DNA from: Mansonella perstans
Taxonomy: Eukaryota; Nematoda; Chromadorea; Rhabditida; Onchocercidae
DNA: 64,000 nucleotides
Assembly (NCBI GenBank): GCA_037074765.1
Contig: JBAMDO010000568.1
Span: 558,001-622,000 of the forward strand
Reading direction: 5' to 3'
The position numbers were made by a program, and so were the translations under genes. Under the pieces are notes generated by a model. It saw nothing but the letters and a program-made list of their open reading frames with translations, ran no database searches and had not been told where the DNA came from. Below, one piece after another: positions 1 to 12,249 of this stretch. Within the stretch, counting starts at the first letter, position 1. The number at the start of each line of letters is the position of its first letter.

Positions 1-55
1 TAAATTCCATAAATTTTTTTTTTTCAAAAAGGTACCCAAAATATATAAGATCTGA

Positions 56-1367
<1,312 letters not shown>

Positions 1368-2566
1368 AATTCTTGTTATTACCATTGCTACACTGCATGC
1401 TATCGAATTGAAAACAGCAGTATTTTTCAGATTTCAAAGTTTTATAGTCTGTTTCATGAATTTCACCGATTTTGTTCTGTTCTTCATGTTGTGTGAATTT
1501 GTTGTTTTCATTGCAGTTGTGAAGTGTTACTATTTTATATTATTTGCGTAGTTCCTATTTCTTTATTTACATTCAACTTTATGTTGAGACTTTGCAGTTG
1601 ATTCTTAACTTTATTCTTATCTCTCTGAAGTTTTCTTTCGTATTTCATTGCGATTACTATTTCTGATTATTTTGATAAAATATCCATCGAGAACCTTTTC
1701 GCACATTTAAGCATTTTTATAAAGGTTACAATAAAGTGAAGTGCAACGTTAAACGGGTTGGAAATGACAAATTGCTGTTATTCGTTTTAGGCCTGATATC
1801 TTGGTTTAGAAGCAATAAAACCGATAATAGCTAGAAAGTATATTACAAGAAAGCTCCTCATATGTCGGGTTGTATGGCCTTACATAGCAATATTAAATTT
1901 TTGAATACTGGCACCAGGAGGAGGTTTCGTCCTCGCCTGAATTTGATTTTAAATTTAACTGAAGGTTCTAAAGAGCGGAATATGTAAGAATACACCAGCA
2001 AAAAAAAATCTACAAGCATTCTCATAAGGGGTATTGTGGCCGTTGTTCGCGCGGAGTGCACTGATGGTTCCAGGCGAGAAATGGTTTTTCACGCAACATC
2101 CTCCGCATTATAAGGCATCGACCGTTTCTTGATTTCATCAGCACTTCAGGTGTATCTAAAATAGACAAAGTAAAGTAGTGAAGTCATTTCAAAAAAATTG
2201 GAAAAGCTACCAATGTCACGTAATTCACGTTCCATTACTTGGAAATGTTTGTAGCAAACTCTTGAAACGATGTCAAGAAGAGTTTAGAAAGGAACTCAAT
2301 AAAAGACGATTACGCTACTTGGAAAACCTTTTTTCCAGACTATCATTAATATGCGAAAGATGCAAAAGAGCACATCACAACCTTGTTGCAACATCTAATT
2401 GTGAAAACAACTGATACAGCTAAGATTACGCTTAGCTATTCGTAGTAAATTTTTGAAGCTTTTAACTATTAATACGTGAAGCTCACTTTAATCTAAGCAA
2501 TTTTTTGAGCATATCATGGAAATAAGAAAACAATAACTCACTATGTTTAAGTTTATACTTTACCAG
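1368..2566. other. Spacer downstream of the FUS-family gene
   Basis: 3' flank of the FUS-family gene, with AATAAA-like hexamers near 1729 and 1813 that could serve as poly(A) signals. The middle (about 2030-2414) contains coding-like fragments described separately. An upstream exon of the gene that continues at 2567 should lie here, but I could not fix one with confidence. Confidence 0.5.
2030..2414 (+). pseudogene. Possible relic of a B-family DNA polymerase C-terminus
   Basis: Two open stretches in different frames. The first (about 2031-2131) reads into GEKWFFTQHPPHYKASTVS before a stop. The second (from about 2196 to 2414) reads LENLFSRLSLICERC and then a TSNC. A leucine-rich helix followed by C-x2-C and a TSxxC-type element resembles the C-terminal iron-sulfur/zinc segment of DNA polymerases delta and zeta, but one expected cysteine is alanine and the frames do not join. 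The resemblance is from memory and weak. It could also be unrelated non-coding sequence, or an exon of the gene that continues at 2567. Confidence 0.2.
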
Positions 2567-4740
2567 GAAAGGGAAGTAGATCCGTTGCCAATTACTACGA
2601 TGCCATGGACAGTTATTGCGTACAGACATGACCATAGTACCGAACGGATGAAAGGTACGTCTCAATAGCATCTGAAAATAATCAATCAAAATAACATCTG
2701 ATAACTCATAATCAATCAAAATAACATCTGATAACTCATAGTCAACCAAAATAACATCTGATAACTCATAGTCGATCAAAATAACATCTGATAACTCATA
2801 ATCAACCAAAATAACATCTGATAACTCATAGTCGATCAAAATAACATCTGATAACTCATAATCAACCAAAATAACATCTGATAACTCATAGTCGATCAAA
2901 ATAACATCTGATAACTCATAATAACCAAAATAACATCTGATAACAAAAAAATAACATCTGATAACTCATAGTCGATCAAAATAACATCTGATAACTCATA
3001 ATCAACCAAAATAACATCTGATAACTCATAGTCGATCAAAATAACATCTGATAACTCATAATCAACCAAAATAACATCTGATAACTCATAATCAACCAAA
3101 ATAACATCTGATAACTCAGAGGTAAGATTAACATCACTACGACGCTGATAGTGATCAATATAACATCTAGACCAAATCAAAGTGATATAATCTTAATGGG
3201 TAAATTGTTGATCAACCAAATCTCTCCGATATTCTTTCTATTTGTTTGATGATACTATAGTTGTTGATAATTTGTAAGATCAGGCAAAACTTTCTTCTTC
3301 AGCGTTTACTTTATAACTTAAAAAAGATTTGTATGATTTGTTGGTTCAAAAAATATTCGACAAATTTTAGGTGCGAAATTTATTCTTACTTTTTTAATTG
3401 CAATGGAGCACGTATTAGATATAGAATCCTTAAAAAAGCTAACACCTGAACAGCAGAAAACTTTGATATCCGGTGTCAAACAACAAGCTGCTATTCTAAA
3501 CGTCCAAAATATGATTACTGTAAGTCCGTTATTATTCAAATTTTCGGGATTTTCAGATTACTACTCTGATTTACCTTACTTATTGGTCTCTAAATTTTGA
3601 TAATTATTTAAGTTTTACGGGGTTTATTATATCCTTGTTTATTCATTTTGTAGAACAAATGGGAAAATAATAAACTACTTTTGTAGTAAAATATTTAGAA
3701 ACAATAAAACAATTTTAAAAATTAAATGGACAATTTTGTCGCAAAACTTATTTGAAGGTCAAAAGCATTTTATTTTAGGACTTATCGGAGAGATGTTTAA
3801 CGAAATGTATCACAAGTCCAGGTAGCGCTTTATCGAATACCGAGAAACAGTGTTTGCAAAGGTAAGTCTACTACAGTTTTCATTTCATCATGTTATATTA
3901 ACAGTTCCAAAACGAAAGTCATTTCATTTGCACAACGCGTAGCAAGTTAATAAGTCTTGACCTTCAAATATTTTATTCATGTATCAGTTTACTAAAGAAA
4001 ATATGTTCTTGTAACATTGAGCAGTTAGTGTAACATTCCTTTCTTGCAGGTGTATGGATCGTTTCATGGAGACGTACAACCTAGTTTCACAAACACTACA
4101 AAAACGTGTTCAAGAAGAAATAGCGGCGTCCACACGAATGACGTGACCCGGCACAATTTCCTTAGCGATAATTTATGTTTATTGCAGTTTTTTTATTGTT
4201 TGAATGTTTCCTTAGCGATAATTTATGTTTATCGCAGTTTCTTTATTGTTTGAATGTTGTTACGTTTGACAGTTATTTAAAAATTCGAAAACATCCAGCA
4301 AAATCACTTGACAAGAACTCCTAGGCAAAATATACTTTTGACGCAAACTGTAAAGTAAGATGTGTTCTCGTTATTAATCGATGATAGTTTTTGATTTGCT
4401 TCCTCCCACTAATTTAATTTATCTTTCTTTCACTTTGTTTTTTGGATTATTGCATTACAGATTTATATAGCACGCTAGTTCTTTGTAGCGGTTTGATTAT
4501 TTTACTTCTGTCCTATTACTACTACATCTCACTTGTTTTAATTGTTTGTATGTTCGGATGTTATCTTAAATTTTAAAGATCTTATACTGTGTAGTAAGTG
4601 CAATCAGTCGATTTTTTTTTTCGAAAAATCAGTCGATTAAAGGACTACTAGGTGATGCTGAATTGGAAAAATTTGTTGAAAATAAAAATCGAATGAGAGA
4701 CATTTATCAAACAAAACAACAAAAAATGGGACACCCGTAA
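2567..4740 (+). CDS. Unidentified gene, two 3' exons flanking a nested Tim13 gene
   Basis: Exon 2567-2654 follows a clean TTTACCAG acceptor, is open only in phase 0 ([14 protein letters not shown]... ending HSTERMK) and ends at a good donor, G|GTACGT, phase 1. A second exon, 4643-4740, supplies the matching phase and reads [26 protein letters not shown] and MGHP before TAA. Joined, they give a charged, probably helical C-terminus. I do not recognise the family; the tail looks like a small mitochondrial or ribosome-associated protein, but that is only an impression. Upstream exons and the start codon are not located. The intron between them (2655-4642) contains the minisatellite and the whole Tim13 gene. 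The acceptor GATTAAAG is poor, although a T-rich tract and an ATCAG lie just upstream, so the join needs transcript evidence. Confidence 0.4.
2681..3119. repeat. 30-bp minisatellite with a 60-bp higher-order unit
   Basis: About 14.5 tandem copies of a 30-bp unit built on AAAATAACATCTGATAACTC. Two variants, one with GTCGATC and the other with ATCAACC, alternate almost strictly, which makes a 60-bp higher-order repeat. A truncated copy breaks the array near 2921-2950. Because 30 is divisible by 3, the minus strand stays open and would read a 10-residue repeat ([12 protein letters not shown]). I regard that as a by-product, since no start, splice context or non-repeat coding sequence supports translation. 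Confidence 0.95.
3369..3370 (+). promoter_or_regulatory. Probable spliced-leader/5' acceptor of Tim13
   Basis: AAATTTTAG ends here, 32 bases before the Tim13 ATG. It matches the nematode 3' splice consensus with no coding exon in front of it, so it is a likely trans-splice site. This would also free the nested gene from needing its own promoter. Confidence 0.45.
3403..4146 (+). CDS. tin-13: Mitochondrial import chaperone Tim13
   Basis: Three exons (3403-3519, 3779-3861, 4050-4146) encode 98 residues. The protein is a small Tim of the intermembrane space, which with Tim8 (a hexamer in known systems) escorts hydrophobic precursors to the inner membrane. The signature is the twin CX3C motif: ERCLTKC in exon 2 and QCLQRC across the exon 2/3 junction, 15 residues apart. 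It is preceded by a [13 protein letters not shown] helix and followed by [18 protein letters not shown], all as in Tim13. Length fits the family (about 95). The first ATG after a probable leader acceptor was taken as the start. Introns are phase 0 and phase 2. The gene lies inside an intron of a same-strand gene. The symbol is by homology to C. elegans. Confidence 0.9.
4157..4256. repeat. 50-bp tandem duplication in the Tim13 3' flank
   Basis: The segment beginning TTTCCTTAGCGATAATTTATG occurs twice with a 50-base period and only a few substitutions (TTGCAG versus TCGCAG). It starts 11 bases after the Tim13 stop, so it lies in the presumed 3' UTR. It appears recent. Confidence 0.85.
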
Positions 4741-4860
4741 GTTCCATTACAAAGTTAAAATTTAACACTTGCAATTCAGAGGGAAAACAACAAACAACAA
4801 GGAAAACAATAAGCTTCTTGAATACCGGGTTTTGATACCTTCTTCGTAACCTGACTTCAT

Positions 4861-7800
4861 TTAAAAATTTTTAAATTTCCTCTTTCTTTTCTGATTGGCA
4901 AATCTGTTTGGTTCTTCCAGTAATTCATGGCTCGTATTTTTGGATTCAGCCCTAGAATAATCCACGTATAGAAATGTTCTAGAGGCTTTTAACTAAAAGA
5001 ATTCTTAAAAGAGCGAAAGACTCTTACAATATTTCTAATCAAAACTGATTCTATAGCGATAAATTCTCTTATTTGTAATTCACAAATTTCTCGAATTCAC
5101 CTTGATGATTTGACCGATAAGATAGTGCCAATTTTCTTGGCTGTCTTCAGCTCAGTACTCTGTAAAGCATTCGTCCAATCATCCTCACTTCCCTTGATTG
5201 CGTACTGCTTCAATTCTCGACCAATTTCTACTTTCAGTCTCGCCCGATCTCTATCTTGCCTTTTTTTAATTTCTATAGCCGCTTCATGAAGCTCATCCTA
5301 TAAGCAAGGTAAAATTTCATTTTTAAAATTATCCTAGGAACAATGCGGTAATTTTTTGATATTGCCGAGGTGATTTCCATAATGAATTTTTTTGAAACTT
5401 TGCAATGACAGCAAAACCTCAGAATATAAAATGACATGACTTTTCTATTTTGGTCAGTAATTTCATAATATGATTAATCGAATGAATAAAAGCTTACATC
5501 CAGAGAAATAGGAACAGGCTGCATTGAAGTAACATCAGCTGAATGCTCATTGATTCCTTGACCATCAATTTCATGCCTTATTGCATCCATACAAAGCTGA
5601 TCAAGGTATTCAGAAAGTTTTCGGATAGCTTTGTTGAATAAAGCTAGCAACTGATTAGCAGGTAGGTCAAGCTCCGTTACCAAAATATCTACCGTTTTAT
5701 GTTGCAGTCCAATACCTAACAAAATCGCTGATTGCACAGTGCTTAATTTCACCTAGAATGAAATCAGTTAAAAATAATTATTACGGAAAAGAAACAGTAA
5801 GATGTATGCCGGTAAGAAATCTTTAGTAAGACTGCAGATACTTCATAAATTGGCATGAGAAGTAATTCACAACAAGATATAAAAACGTCAAAAATGGATT
5901 AAAATTGAAATAGGTTAAAATCGCTACAATTCTCCCATTTATATTAAAGTCTTAAAAATTCAAAAATTCCACCAACTTTCTCATCGAATCGTTCTTCGAA
6001 ATACAATAAAGCAAGTACTGGTAATATATCAGTGATTAGATGATGATCAATCATATTTCGTGCATATTGAGATAATCGACGTAAATCACTGTTTGAAAGA
6101 AACAATCCAAGTTTTTCTCTGGTCAAAACTGGAAAAAAATTTTGAATTTTAAGAAAACTTCCATGAAATTCAGTTCAATAGGAATGAATTTTTCCCTCTA
6201 TTTAATCGAAAAGTTGCAGAGCTATATCTTCTGATACCAGTGAACTATTTTTTGTTTCAAATAATTTAATAATTCACCTTTTCTTTTATACTGTTTTACG
6301 ATCCCACTATTTTTCAACTGAAGAATACTGAGAGCCACCTGCGGCAAAAACTTGCTGAATTCAAATCCAAACAAACGCAAAATCCGACGTCGAAACTCAG
6401 TCCAGTAGGACAAAAGCCAAGAAGCAGTGTCCTCGTTTAAATTTTCCTCATCTATAAACACTCTTTTTGAAATGAGCAAAGTATACTCAGCGGTAATAAA
6501 AATAAATAAATAAAGATATACCCTTATTCATCTCTTTCAACATAATGCAGGTATGTTCACCAGTGAGGTCGCAAACAGACTGCCTTAGGTAGACCGGAAC
6601 AAATCCTGCACGCTTCCAAAACTTGAGCAAAGGTAAATTTAAACCAAACGAAACACCTAAAATGAACAGGGGACCAATACTTGAAACTTCTTAATAAGCA
6701 GAAGAGTTGAACATAGCACCAAATTGCAATATCTTGAGCTAGGATTTAAAGTTTTAAAATATGAAATTGAAACACATGCGATACCAATATAATCTAATTT
6801 CTCAGCACGCCGTTCACTTAAACGATGTAGAAGTGGTGGTAAATCAGCACGCGGTTCAATAACTTCTTCCAGCAATACCAAAGCATCAGAATTCTACAAA
6901 ATATTCATTATTTTCTCATTATACATCTAATTGTAATCGATGAAAACTAACTGACAAAAACTTATTGTCTAACCTAAACGATGACCTGACCATCAGCATT
7001 AATTTGAATGATAGGATAGTACTAATGGTCAGTTATTAACAAAAGTGATTACCTCGATACGTTTGGCTTTCGCTTCCATATTAAAATCTATTTCATCTTT
7101 CAAGCATGGCACTGCTCCATTATAATATTCCAGAAGCAATTCTAAAGCTCGTGAACCATATCCCAGTGCTGAAATAAATCACAGAAAATACCATATTTCT
7201 CATCATTATAGGAAAAATGCATATAATAACCATTCCATTCAATACATAAACATTTTAAGAGTATAAAATGACTAACACTGGAAATCAGGATGTACTGCTA
7301 TTCTGACAATTCTCGCTCCACTCAACACTGGAAATTCTGTATCCTGAAATACCAGTTGTTTTAACAGTAAACAGAAGTGTAACAGTAACTTCCAACTTGC
7401 ATTCCTTCAACTAAACGTAATTCGAAAGTTTTACACCAGTGCAAATTTCCTTAATACAAATGTTCATCTTGTACTCATCTGCACTAAGGAAACTACATCA
7501 TACCATGAACTGTTGCGATACTGTCCATGGTAACAAATCACCCGCTGCTCTTTTGCCTCTTCCAATATTATCGCATACCGTTGCAGAAGATAATGCACCT
7601 TCCATAGCTATTTGTATTATTGCCAGAATCTGTAGTACAAAATATTCGTGTTCAAAAAATTCAAGAGTGTGAAGCAAAACTTGTTCATTCTATTCTAAAA
7701 TGTGTAAGCTAAGAAGGATATAATAAACCTCTGGAAGTTGCGCTTGCGTTTCGTTAATTGGTCCTACCAAAACAAACAAGTGATGTGCTGGAGCATCCGA

Positions 7801-10800
7801 CAACATCTGTAGCAGAAAATATTTGAATCTTAATATCAGAATTAAAGCCTTGTTGAAATGAATTTAATGAATTTAAAATCAAAAATTTTTAAGCGTAGAA
7901 AACATAGTACAAAGCCTACCTGCAAATCATTAGGTGAGTTTTTATAATGTGCTGACACGTATATCGCCATAATGCTATGAAGAAAACTTTCGGAAGCTTT
8001 GTGAAAAGAAAACAAAGTATCGCGATTCACATATAACCTGGACCAAAAAAAAAAAAACATGTAGATATTATATAGAAAAGCGAATCTGAAATTCACACAG
8101 GAATGTTTTGGAACTTACAACTGACAGTCCTTGGGTGGTGGCATTCCAGATACCAATCGATGTGCATTGCAAGCATTTAAGCATAAAACACGATTTAACC
8201 AAGTTTCAATCTAAAACAAAAACTGTATTAATTAAAAACTCAGTGGACTGATTTATAGTCAGCTGAAAGTACGCTTCATGAAATGTAATATAAATGATAA
8301 ACCATTTTTTATGGTGAACTGAAAGCAAAAAGTGAATGGCTCATTTATAATGCAACCAAAACAAAGGATAAGACGCTTTTATTAGAAAAAGTGAAAGATA
8401 ATCTCTATCATTCCAGTCTATTTTCCAAAAAAGAGGATGGTTTGAATAAATAAAAAATACATATTCAGAAAACTTTACTTGATCCCCTGGTTTGTATCTG
8501 ATGCTTTGTTCAAGAACCAATTCATGTAATACGCGCCCTAAAAAGCACCCAACAATTTTCCATAACACAAAAAGAAAAATCCGATTTTCATCTCATGCAA
8601 TCCAAAGTGTACATTATAAAAAAAAAAAAAAAAAAAAAACCTTTCACACCAATTAACATTTGTTCGTTATTATCGTCCTTCAACAAACCAGCTGCTTGTT
8701 CACGAAGTTGCTGAATCAATTTTAATGAGAGCGATCTTCCAGTTCCTTCATAACCGCTGATTGTCGAGGAAAGAAAGACAAGATATGGTCCTGAAAGTAT
8801 GCGGTGAATATATGCAAATCTCTGCGGAAAATTTTGACACCCAGGTTTCCTAGATGTTTCTGGAATACATGAAACTTCCATGAATTGTAATATAAAAGAA
8901 GAACCGATCCTTTACGTAAATTAAAAAAAATCATTTCAAGTTATGATAATACCGCATTACATCAAAACCTCCAGTCCTTTATCTCAAATATATTATTCAA
9001 AAATTTTTAAAAAATTTTGAAGAGCTGTAAATAGTTTCCATGAAAAACAACTTACCCGAAATTAACTTCGTCACAATTGGAAGAGGAATGGCAGCAGCTT
9101 CATCAACTACTAATAATTCAGCCTGCGATAATTTAATCGAATCTCGAGGATCAATATACTAAAAAAAATTAACGATTTTTGAAGTGGTGACAACAAAATA
9201 CACCTGCTTCTACTTTTTGGACATATAATAACAAGCAGCTGAAAAACTGATTCTTCGTTAGAAACATGAGCAATCTCTTGCAGTTCCAAACCTGAATGAC
9301 TTGTCGATGACCTTTGAAAACATTGATTCGGACCAAGGCTTTGTTATATTGCTTATTTGTTGACTGGATCAGTTCGAAATCTGTATGTTCCTCATAATTC
9401 ATAGCAACCAAACCTTTGACGACAAATTCAAATAATGTTTTCAAATTATCCGGTGCTGGACTTGTCACAAATATGTTCGTATAGTCAAAACCAATAGCAC
9501 CTGCTATGGCTAATCCAAGGGCAGCTGATTTACCTCGACCGCGAGCTGCTGTTATGCAACATGTTGCATGTAGCGTTTTCTCGATTATCACATCCAAAAG
9601 TCGTAATAACGTCTAAAATGTTAAAGTAACTAAATTTCATTGCACTGTTTCGTTTAAATTCGAATAAATGCTGAATGTAAAAAATCAGAAACTAGTCAAA
9701 ATCACAGAAAAGTGGTTCAACTCTAAGACTTATCAATAAAGAGAAAAGGAATAATAAAAGTCTACCTTTGCCTGACACAAAGTTTTACATTTGTTCAGCA
9801 AAAAACTCAACGGTTTAGTTTCAGTCAGTGAATTCTTTAGTGATGCTAATTCTTCGTCTTGCGTGCTGGGTTTGTTCTGCAAAACAGTGCTTCTCAATTA
9901 AAACAAATGTATTATGCATTTCAAGTTTCGTAAACTTTAAAATTCTATTTAGGAAATGAAAAAAGCAAATACCTTAGCACTTGCAGGAACTGCCTCAATT
10001 TTCAAAACATGAGATGAAACTGGCAAAACATTCAAGCGATCGTCCACAACTGCACAGCTGCGACAGCTTGCCAAAGATAATATAAACCGTTCATTGAAAC
10101 GAGGGATGACCTCAGAATGAGATTCTGTACGAAAACGACTGTGGACATCCTAAAATCCTATTGCATTATATAACAAAAACTAAACACTAAGGTGATTTAT
10201 CAACAGTTAATTGATTGAGTTCAATTTCTCTGGAAAAGCACTTTTAATAGCATTAAAAATAATATTTACGCAGCTCTTGCAACTTCGCTTTTCCCAGGTA
10301 AAAAAATTACCATAGCCATTATGTAGAATTGTTTCAAAGAGCTGACACTCTTTAGCAAAAATACAATCAAGCCACCTCCCTCAACCGTTTCAATAGTTCG
10401 AGCTAGAAGATTAGGCGTAATCGCTTCGAAATCCTAGAAAAAAAACCTGAGAAAGCTCCAATCCAAGAAAACATTAACTGATTTTTATTCATTTTATTAT
10501 TTGTTATCATTTTTTATTTATTTTAATACTTATCACTGTTATTTTAATTTACAGTATTATTTATTAAATTTTTAAAAGACTTTCAATGTGACAAATCGAA
10601 AATGCGTTTGAAAAAATGATAATCAGAACCTGAAGTACGAGCATTCCGTAAGTACTGCCAAGGATTTTATGTGTTTCTGCATAATAACAATAACGGATGT
10701 GTGTTGATGAAATGAATAATTCAAATGAATCATCAACCTAAAAAAATTACAGTAACCAAAGTAGAAGAAAATTGTTATCTAGAAAAAATTCAATTTCAGA

Positions 10801-11305
10801 TTCTACTGCTTTTTACTGCTTAAATTTTCATAGTTTTTAATAATTTTATGCGAAACAACCTTCATATCCTTACGACCATTACGCATTTTCTTTTTGAGCT
10901 CTCTCATTCGTTTTTTACGATGTGAAGTGAATCCAAGCTCTTTTTTATAGCACCACAGAACAGAAGGCCTGGTAGCGACTGTTGCTTTTGACAACATATG
11001 GTGAAGCAAGACAACCTAAAATGTAAAGTATAAGCTAATATAAACAACTATATATGATATAAATAAAGCATGAATGAGATTTTCCAATCAGCAATTCAAT
11101 GCATTTCCATATATTTCTCCAATAAAAAAGCCATAAAAATAGAAGTTTGAATTACAAGTGAGTCATTTCCTAAATTTTGCGAAAAAAAAAACGCAACCTG
11201 ATCTTTTCCCTTATCACCAATAACAACAAACATCGAACGATGTCCTGTAGCAACTCCATTTTCTATAAGGGTTCTAATCCGATTATCCAATTTTATTCTT
11301 ACCAT
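4861..11305 (-). CDS. nath-10: RNA cytidine acetyltransferase NAT10
   Basis: Twenty-three exons encode 1,044 residues (human about 1,025): 11305-11198, 11015-10860, 10737-10630, 10433-10311, 10149-9973, 9876-9766, 9612-9292, 9158-9056, 8790-8641, 8537-8479, 8210-8119, 8037-7920, 7806-7729, 7629-7504, 7343-7277, 7168-7053, 6893-6785, 6656-6522, 6460-6278, 6128-5977, 5752-5498, 5297-5101, 4951-4861. The enzyme makes N4-acetylcytidine in 18S rRNA and tRNA in the nucleolus, using ATP and acetyl-CoA. Landmarks: N-terminal VDNR-type start (KLDNRIRTLIENGVA); Walker A AARGRGKSAALG around residue 289; Walker B VVDEAAAIP near 388; GNAT motif RIAVHPDFQSLGYGSRAL near 624-641 (QxxGxG kept); basic tail NQKRKRKFKNF from a small last exon. 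Exon 19 uses an unusual acceptor (AAAAAGAG). The start is the first ATG, 12 bases after a TTTTAG acceptor. Confidence 0.95.
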
Positions 11306-11317
11306 ATCTGATAACAC

Positions 11318-11319
11318 CT
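11318..11319 (-). promoter_or_regulatory. Probable spliced-leader acceptor of NAT10
   Basis: On the minus strand GCATTTTAG ends 12 bases before the NAT10 ATG, with no upstream coding exon apparent. This is the position and consensus expected of a nematode trans-splice site. Confidence 0.5.
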
Positions 11320-12249
11320 AAAATGCTCAAATCATAAATGCATAAATCACTTCCTAAAATCTGCGAAAACAAATTAGCTGTTGAAATTAATATAATTCAA
11401 GTAAGGAGAAAATGGAGCAATCAAATCGAACATAGTAATTAGCCAAACCACATTAAAACTCCACCAGAAATCCCGACACCCGCGAAATCTCGAAGTCTTG
11501 TCATTTTTATGACAATAAAAAAAATCTTTTCAATTCTTATCATCGTTTTTAATCACTATATGATAATTTGAATATCATTCTCCCGTCAGATATTTTTTCC
11601 TTGCTTTTATCATAAAAAAGTATCGCTGTGCAGCAATGATTATTTCCTGTCGTCCGATAATGAAAATCTTAGCGTCGCAGCTGATTCGAAAAAAAAAAGG
11701 AAAAATTTCAGTTTAATTCAATAAAATTTTTTTTTTCAATTTCAGTTTAATTCAATAATGAATTCAAGCTTGGATATATTGAATATTTTCAACAGAGTTT
11801 AAATTTAAAGACGAGAAATTGAAATATTAATTCATTTCATTTTTGTAGTCAAAAAAGTGAGGTTGTGTTTATAGGGAAACATTCCAATCACAAAGTAGCT
11901 ACCCTTATTTTAGTATCACATCTCCTATCATTCTCGAAGGTGATGCAAGGAGCTAAACTTTGTATATGGATCTGAAAACTGATTTAATAAAAAGTATATG
12001 ATACTAAATATGCGCATCACTATCTTCTTATGTTACCAATTTTCCAGGAACAATCTATATCATGTTTTATGAAATTTGAATTGATCTTATCTTTTTTCTA
12101 TATCTGTATCACCTAGAGTATTTTTATCATGTCAGCTAAATTTAAATGCACTTTTTACATAATCTTGAAAAATTTGAGAATTATCAATTATAAAATTTAT
12201 ATTCAATCATTAAACGTCAATTGCAGTATTGCCAAATGCAATTTGTGAA
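11320..12249. other. Divergent intergenic region
   Basis: About 0.9 kb between the minus-strand NAT10 gene and the plus-strand gene at 12250. No coding signal is visible. It is A+T-rich with short poly-A and poly-T runs, and a short direct repeat around TTTCAGTTTAATTCAATAA (near 11707 and 11742). It probably carries the promoters of both genes. TTGCAG ending at 12226 is a plausible leader acceptor for the right-hand gene. Confidence 0.5.

Noticed and set aside
2483..3180. Minus-strand decapeptide-repeat proteins ([10 protein letters not shown])
   Set aside because: The frame stays open only because the satellite period is divisible by three; the unique flanking sequence lacks coding character on that strand.
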